A stretch of DNA of 34,074 nt from Bacteroidaceae bacterium (GTDB lineage Bacteria > Bacteroidota > Bacteroidia > Bacteroidales > Bacteroidaceae). The stretch covers positions 1 through 34,074 of the forward strand of contig JAFYNL010000039.1 of assembly GCA_017548075.1 (NCBI GenBank). The letters run 5' to 3'. Positions 30,347 through 34,074 of this stretch are shown here, in pieces. The position numbers and the translations under genes are program-made. The stretch's first letter is position 1, and every line of letters starts with the position of its first letter. The notes under the pieces were generated by a model. The model ran no database searches and was not told where the DNA came from. It saw nothing but the letters and a program-made list of their open reading frames with translations.

Positions 30347-30832
30347 TTACTTCTTATAGAGCAGCCAAGCGCCGGGATATTGTCCCTCGAGCTGGTCGCG
30401 CTTCTGAGCGGCTTCGGGCTTGGTATCGTAGCTGCAAGCAACTACACGATAGAAAGTCTGACCGTTCACCTGAGCCTGAGCAACGCAGCTGTTGTAGCCC
30501 TGACCTGCAAGTTTCTGCATGAGAGCAACACCATTGCTCTTGATGGTAACAGAAGCAACAACAACACCATACTGCTTCAGAGGACTGCCTTCAACGAAAG
30601 TAACGTTCTCGTTACGAACTGCTACATTGCTGTAATCAGCCACGGGAGTTGTGGTGACGGGAGTCACAGTCTGAGTAGTAACCTGCTGAACAGGAGTAGT
30701 AGTTACAGTCTGCTCAGTTTGCTGAGCTTTAGCCTTTTCGTAAGCTTTCTTGTAAGCACTTTCCTTGCTCTTGCAAGAGGACATCATGAACACAGCGCAA
30801 ACAGCAGCGCATACATAAAGAATCTTTTTCAT
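30347..30832 (-). CDS. SPOR-domain lipoprotein
   Basis: The 161-residue protein has a lipoprotein signal (MMSSC, lipidation at Cys20), a Lys/Ala helix, a Thr/Gln/Val-rich linker (about 40-65) and a C-terminal SPOR-type domain (about 80-160, YGVVVASVTIKSNGVALMQK and FYRVVACSYDTKPEA). SPOR domains bind denuded septal peptidoglycan, so it probably localises to the division site. It has its own promoter and is followed by ruvX after 34 nt with no clear terminator, so it may lead the ruvX-def-TPR-hydrolase run. Confidence 0.87.
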   Translation of the reverse strand: MKKILYVCAAVCAVFMMSSCKSKESAYKKAYEKAKAQQTEQTVTTTPVQQVTTQTVTPVTTTPVADYSNVAVRNENVTFVEGSPLKQYGVVVASVTIKSNGVALMQKLAGQGYNSCVAQAQVNGQTFYRVVACSYDTKPEAAQKRDQLEGQYPGAWLLYKK

Positions 30833-30878
30833 AAGTTGTTTTTATGGGTTTGGTTATTTTTTCGTTTATTTTTCCTTG

Positions 30879-30909
30879 CAAAAGTAGTGCTTTTTCCATT
30901 AAAATGCAA
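30879..30909 (-). promoter_or_regulatory. Promoter of the SPOR lipoprotein gene
   Basis: On the minus strand TTG (30909-30907), 20 nt and TACTTTTG (30886-30879) fit the consensus, with a leader of about 40 nt. Confidence 0.6.
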
Positions 30910-30981
30910 CAAATCAGGCAGAAAAAGCCTTCTTTTCAACATTTTTTTGCATTTTTGTGTCGTTAGAAAGCCAAAAACCGC

Positions 30982-30989
30982 TATATTTG
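30982..30989 (+). promoter_or_regulatory. -7 box TATATTTG of the YtxH cassette
   Basis: TATATTTG lies 47 nt before the YtxH ATG. A TTTG at 30954-30957 is the nearest upstream element, with 24-nt spacing. Confidence 0.5.
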
Positions 30990-31036
30990 TGGGCGAAGAA
31001 CATAAAAAGTCACACTTTTAGAGAAAGGAGAAAGCG

Positions 31037-31249
31037 ATGAAAGCAATAGATTTTCTGGTAACCTTCATAGGCGGAGCAGTCGTAGGTGCTGCTTGTGGTT
31101 TGCTTTTTGCCCCTGAAAAGGGAAGCGACCTGCGTGAGAAAATTGCCGAAGCACTTCGCAAGCGTGGCATCAAGCTCAACCGTCAGGAAATGTCTGACCT
31201 CGTTGACGAGATAGCCGAAGAGCTGCAAGCTGCTAAGGAAGCAGAATAA
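31037..31249 (+). CDS. YtxH-domain protein
   Basis: The 70-residue protein has one glycine/alanine-rich membrane segment (about 5-27: FLVTFIGGAVVGAACGLLFA) followed by the APEKGSDLREKI motif and an amphipathic helix, which together define YtxH-type proteins (general stress proteins in Bacillus). Unusually for Bacteroidetes, a strong purine-rich ribosome binding site, AAAGGAG, lies 6 nt before the ATG. It begins a three-gene cassette with 4-nt spacing to the holin-like gene. Confidence 0.88.
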   Translation: MKAIDFLVTFIGGAVVGAACGLLFAPEKGSDLREKIAEALRKRGIKLNRQEMSDLVDEIAEELQAAKEAE

Positions 31250-31253
31250 GCAG

Positions 31254-31613
31254 ATGAACTATTCTGAGAACATTCAATCGCTCTGGACGGAAGCAAAGAA
31301 CTATCTGGAGCTGCAGAAAGAGTATCTGAAGTTGGACTCTGCGGAGAAGTTGAGCGTGCTCCTCTCTGCAGTAGCCACAACTGCCTTGTGCCTCATACTC
31401 GCCTTGGTAGCACTCATTTTCTTTGTGGTAGCCTTTGCATTCTGGTTGGCGAAACTGGTTGGCATAGCACAAAGCTTCTCCATTATGGGCGGAGTCTTGC
31501 TGCTCGTCATCATTCTCACCCTTTTGTTCCGCAAACGCTGGATTGTGCAACCCGTATCGCGTTTTGTGGCAAAGCTTTTTGTTCCTGAAGACGAAGAGGA
31601 GGACGAACTATGA
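31254..31613 (+). CDS. Phage-holin-family (Holin-X/DUF1469-like) membrane protein
   Basis: The 119-residue protein has an amphipathic N-terminal helix (1-36) and two membrane segments (about 40-66 and 75-94), and ends in a cluster of acidic residues (EDEEEDEL). This matches the holin-family 3/6 superfamily proteins that occur with YtxH in many bacterial genomes and are not phage lysis proteins. It overlaps the next gene by 4 nt (ATGA). Confidence 0.85.
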   Translation: MNYSENIQSLWTEAKNYLELQKEYLKLDSAEKLSVLLSAVATTALCLILALVALIFFVVAFAFWLAKLVGIAQSFSIMGGVLLLVIILTLLFRKRWIVQPVSRFVAKLFVPEDEEEDEL

Positions 31614-31879
31614 GCAATATCGCAAACTCTCCCGACGTTCTCCTCGCAATACAGCAGAGGAAGCGCTCCATCAAGAAGAAGTTGCAGGCTTCTCGCACAC
31701 AAATGACGGACAACGTGAGTTGCCTGACGGGAGGCTCTATCCCAAAGACGACCGACAGAGTGCAGAGAATCACCCGCCTTCTCGTCAACGGACTTGTTAT
31801 CTACAGAGGATTCCGCCTCTGTTCGGGTGTCGTTTCAGGCATCCATTCCTTCTTTACCCCCAGCAAACGCCGCAGGTAA
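31610..31879 (+). CDS. Small conserved protein of the YtxH-holin cassette
   Basis: This 89-residue basic protein is not recognised as a named family. It has a coil-forming N-terminus (LLAIQQRKRSIKKKLQASR), a middle part SLTGG-like segment (CLTGGSIPKTTDRVQR) and a moderately hydrophobic helix (about 55-78) before the basic end SKRRR. Its translational overlap with the holin-like gene suggests a joint envelope function. It ends 5 nt before the convergent esterase gene. Confidence 0.7.
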   Translation: MSNIANSPDVLLAIQQRKRSIKKKLQASRTQMTDNVSCLTGGSIPKTTDRVQRITRLLVNGLVIYRGFRLCSGVVSGIHSFFTPSKRRR

Positions 31880-31884
31880 ACCTT

Positions 31885-33003
31885 CTACCTTATTGTTATT
31901 TTGCAAGGAGCCGCAAAGCGATGGTCTTGGCGGAGGTAAAGCGTTTGTCTGTAAATGTCTTCGCTAGGTTTGAGTTTGCCTTTGAAGACTTTCTTTCCGC
32001 GAAGTTTTATGGTGACGGGCTTCTTCAAGTTCACAAGTTCCTCGCTCAAATACAACGTGAGTGAAGAGTAATCGCAACGCGTTATCTCGATGATGTTGCC
32101 CTTTACTTCTGCATCGACTCGCTTGCCTCGCTTCAGTTCATTCTGGGGAGCCGAAAGCCAATAGAAGTCGGGACGATAGACTGCTTCCTGTTGCCAGATG
32201 ATGTGCTTGGGCCAAGCCTGTCGCCGATATTGCGCCATCCAAGGAAGAGCCGCCGCATCCTCTCGATCCATCCAATGCCCCTTGCCTTCCATGATATGCG
32301 TCTCATGAATGTAACCGTCAGGAGAGGTGCGTTGAAGGGAGTCCATCTGCACGCCCCGTTCGCGGTCGAGTTTGTTGCGATTGTAAGCCGCATCGAGGGC
32401 TCCACACCAAATCATGAAAGGCGTGTTCAGGAGGTTCTCCAGCCGAACATCTCCAGGATGTCCTGCCATCATGCTTGCCGCAGCCCAATGATCGGCCATT
32501 CGCGGAGCCATTCGCCACACCCCATCGCCGCCTGCGGAATAGCCCAAGATATAGACCTTATCGGGATTGACATCATAATGCGCAATCATAGTTCGGATGA
32601 GGACGCGATACATGCTGTCTATCGGTTGCTCGCACCACATATCCCAAGCCTCAAGGGGAGAGCGAGGAGCCACATATACGCCTTCCTGCGGACGATAGAG
32701 GCGCATCTGATTCCGCCATTGCTGGTCGTTCACCTCGGGCGTCGTCCCGCCTCCTCCATGCAGACTAATCCAAAGACTTCGCCCGTCAGCAGGCCTCTCG
32801 CCATAGACCGTCCACCAAAGCTTCATGCTGTCTCCGTCCTGACGAATGATGCTGTCGCGCAACACCTCAGCCGTCGCCATTCGCAAAGAATCGAGCCACG
32901 CCATGCGGATTGACTCAAAGTCCTTCCCGACAATCTTCCGTCTTTCGCCGAAACTGCCGACACAAACCAGCACAGCCAACAAAAGCAAAGCGAAGCGTCT
33001 CAT
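31885..33003 (-). CDS. Secreted esterase of alpha/beta hydrolase type
   Basis: The 372-residue protein has a signal peptide (1-19) and PHB-depolymerase-like esterase features: SLHGGGGTTP oxyanion loop (80-89), YILGYSAGGDGVW with nucleophile Ser156, CGALD with Asp204 and KGHWMD with His243. A C-terminal beta-domain of about 90 residues (VDAEVKGNIIEITR...) follows the catalytic domain. Substrate is unknown; carbohydrate-linked acyl esters are likely candidates. It follows the Crp/Fnr gene by 28 nt, a gap filled by a heptamer repeat. Confidence 0.82.
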   Translation of the reverse strand: MRRFALLLLAVLVCVGSFGERRKIVGKDFESIRMAWLDSLRMATAEVLRDSIIRQDGDSMKLWWTVYGERPADGRSLWISLHGGGGTTPEVNDQQWRNQMRLYRPQEGVYVAPRSPLEAWDMWCEQPIDSMYRVLIRTMIAHYDVNPDKVYILGYSAGGDGVWRMAPRMADHWAAASMMAGHPGDVRLENLLNTPFMIWCGALDAAYNRNKLDRERGVQMDSLQRTSPDGYIHETHIMEGKGHWMDREDAAALPWMAQYRRQAWPKHIIWQQEAVYRPDFYWLSAPQNELKRGKRVDAEVKGNIIEITRCDYSSLTLYLSEELVNLKKPVTIKLRGKKVFKGKLKPSEDIYRQTLYLRQDHRFAAPCKITIR

Positions 33004-33007
33004 AGCT

Positions 33008-33028
33008 CTAATCCCTAATCCCTAATCC
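33008..33028. repeat. CTAATCC heptamer repeat between Crp/Fnr and esterase genes
   Basis: Three exact CTAATCC units fill the 28-nt gap. On the minus strand they read GGATTAG and put a TAG in each of the three frames (33010, 33017, 33024). Confidence 0.85.
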
Positions 33029-33031
33029 AAT

Positions 33032-33724
33032 TCATCCCATTCTCGAGGTCTTCTGCAGAGCGGCCTCGTTGAGAATCTTTATCTTGCGACCGTCCAGGGC
33101 AATGAGGCCTTCCTGAACAAAAGTGCTCAGCGTTCGAATGGCGTTGCTCGTCGTCATATTGCTCAGGTTCGCCATATCTTCGCGGCTGGGATGAACGCTC
33201 AGCGTCTTGCCGTCCTCCTCGGTGCCGTAGCTCTCCTTGAGGAACAGGATGCTCTCCGCCAGACGACCTCTGATGTGCTTCTGCGTGAGGTTGACCGTCC
33301 TCGCATCGCTCTTGCCGAGGGCACAAGCCAACCTCCTGACGAAGAACCAGGCCAGTTGAGCATTCCGCATGGTGAGCTGACGGACGAGGCCGATAGGAAT
33401 GCTGGCGATGACGGAAGTCTCGAAAGCCGCAGCCGCCGTCACATAGTTCTCATCGGCAAAGGCCGCACGATAGCCGAAGTACTCCACCGCATCGGCCACC
33501 CTGACAATCTGCGCTCTGCCGCCCACGCCGTCCTTGTAGATTTTCACCTTGCCCGAAATCAGGCAGAGCAGATGCGAAGGAATATCGCCCTCCTGATAGA
33601 TCGTTTCATTCTTGCGATAAGTTCGAACCTGCATTTTACTGAGGATTAGTTCGCGTTCCTCCGGCGAGAGCGCCCCGTCCAAATCGGGCAACTTCCCAAG
33701 CACTTCTTCCTTCTTAATCATCAT
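33032..33724 (-). CDS. Crp/Fnr-family transcription regulator
   Basis: The 230-residue protein has a cyclic-nucleotide-binding-type beta-roll (about 25-125: ETIYQEGDIPSHLLCLISGK) and a C-terminal winged helix (about 145-215: HIRGRLAESILFLKE, SREDMANLSNMTTSNAIRTL). It has no N-terminal cysteine cluster, so it is not an oxygen-sensing Fe-S FNR; the ligand is unknown. Its own promoter is at 33744-33774, and the esterase gene downstream is the only obvious co-transcribed gene. Confidence 0.92.
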   Translation of the reverse strand: MMIKKEEVLGKLPDLDGALSPEERELILSKMQVRTYRKNETIYQEGDIPSHLLCLISGKVKIYKDGVGGRAQIVRVADAVEYFGYRAAFADENYVTAAAAFETSVIASIPIGLVRQLTMRNAQLAWFFVRRLACALGKSDARTVNLTQKHIRGRLAESILFLKESYGTEEDGKTLSVHPSREDMANLSNMTTSNAIRTLSTFVQEGLIALDGRKIKILNEAALQKTSRMG

Positions 33725-33743
33725 TTTAAGTTTGTTTGCTTTG

Positions 33744-33774
33744 CAAATTTACGAATTATTTTCCAAACCACAAA
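33744..33774 (-). promoter_or_regulatory. Promoter of the Crp/Fnr gene
   Basis: On the minus strand TTTG (33774-33771), 19 nt and TAAATTTG (33751-33744) fit the consensus. The TTTG overlaps the T-run of the upstream terminator. Confidence 0.65.
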
Positions 33775-33802
33775 AAAGAAAGCCCCGAAAGTGTTCGAGG
33801 CT
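33771..33802 (-). terminator. Terminator of the partial gene at the window end
   Basis: On the minus strand AGCCTCGAA (33802-33794) pairs with TTCGGGGCT (33789-33781), with one G-U pair, followed by TTCTTTTTT. It lies 20 nt after the stop codon of the partial gene. Confidence 0.85.
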
Positions 33803-33822
33803 CCCTAGGTTTATAGGAAAGT

Positions 33823-34074
33823 TTACTTCACCAGAACTTTTCGTCCGTCTCTGATGTAGATACCGGGTTGCGTTATCTTATCAAGTTTTCGGCCTTGGAG
33901 GTCGAAGATGATGCCTTGGTTTGCAGATTGGACGTCCTTAATGGTTATGCCTGATGGGATTTCCTTTTTAGGCCAGACATCGTAAAGCACTTCGTTGTTC
34001 CGCTCGAAATGAACTAGCATAGAACGGTAGTGGCGTGATTCCTCATGAGGCGTGGGTAAAGCTTTATAAGGGTC
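33823..34074 (-). CDS. C-terminal end of a secreted tailed protein (partial)
   Basis: The reading frame stays open from the stop codon at 33823 to the window edge, so the gene begins outside the window. The 83 residues visible include VHFERNNEVLYDVWPKKE and end FDLQGRKLDKITQPGIYIRD...RKVLVK, the same type of tail as the genes at 20126 and 20915. An in-frame ATG at 34020 is probably internal. The body of the protein and its function cannot be seen. Confidence 0.8.
   Translation of the reverse strand, partial: DPYKALPTPHEESRHYRSMLVHFERNNEVLYDVWPKKEIPSGITIKDVQSANQGIIFDLQGRKLDKITQPGIYIRDGRKVLVK

Noticed and set aside
30313-30441. Upstream extension of ruvX
   Set aside because: It overlaps the SPOR gene and adds 43 residues absent from the family; GTG 30312 gives the standard length.
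31254-31613. Prophage holin
   Set aside because: No other phage gene is nearby, and the pairing with YtxH is typical of a chromosomal envelope cassette.
33008-33028. Telomere-like sequence
   Set aside because: Only three GGATTAG units in the middle of a chromosome segment between coding genes; similar heptamers of other sequence occur elsewhere in the window.

Overview
The window looks like a chromosomal segment of a Bacteroidales bacterium, most likely Prevotellaceae. The evidence is Bacteroidetes-type promoters (TTTG, a 19-21 nt gap, then TAnnTTTG) before many genes, a NigD-like lipoprotein, secreted proteins ending in the short 'DLQGRKV...GIYIKDGKKVLVK'-type tail typical of Prevotella, a short ACT-less phosphoglycerate dehydrogenase, and a gene set (IF-3/L35/L20 after ThrS, L34, EF-P) with strong similarity to that group. 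I see no prophage, transposase, integrase or CRISPR array. Most genes are on the minus strand.

Layout. 1-387: end of the window with a TGTCACA repeat and a small ExbB/TolQ-like membrane protein. 579-2927 (+): membrane-anchored LytTR regulator and a secreted GH29 alpha-L-fucosidase. 2930-9613 (-): a six-gene run read as serC, serA, DUF1015, YigZ/IMPACT, secreted alpha/beta hydrolase, M3 lipoprotein peptidase, with gaps of 1-26 nt. 9806-11983 (+): tRNA-Pro(TGG) and a secreted GH43-like enzyme. 11976-18860 (-): PASTA protein, RluD-type pseudouridine synthase, Ddl, acyltransferase and NigD-like lipoprotein (the last four linked by ATGA overlaps), then mnmA and a PatB/MalY aminotransferase. 19044-19944: divergent rpmH (L34) and efp. 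20126-21913 (-): two secreted proteins with the shared C-terminal tail. 21914-22642: a 729-nt intergenic region with a large nested inverted repeat and a 22-nt tandem array. 22643-26026 (-): thrS-infC-rpmI-rplT with a clear terminator. 26152-30832 (-): SPOR lipoprotein, ruvX, def, TPR protein, Ntn hydrolase. 31037-31879 (+): YtxH / holin-like / small unknown protein cassette. 31885-33724 (-): Crp/Fnr regulator and esterase. 33823-34074 (-): C-terminal end of another tailed secreted protein, cut by the window edge.

The protein-coding content is mostly housekeeping and envelope or glycan metabolism. The less ordinary material is non-coding. There are many short tandem repeats with periods of 7, 8 and 22 nt (none divisible by three), often placed directly at stop codons and carrying a stop codon in each unit. 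Two separate arrays share the same 22-nt unit. A roughly 290-nt nested inverted repeat contains 9-nt direct repeats. Three promoters share nearly the same spacer sequence. The most interesting protein lead is the DUF1015 protein inside the serine biosynthesis operon, whose ADGHHR motif recalls ParB/sulfiredoxin-fold proteins, some of which act on free serine.
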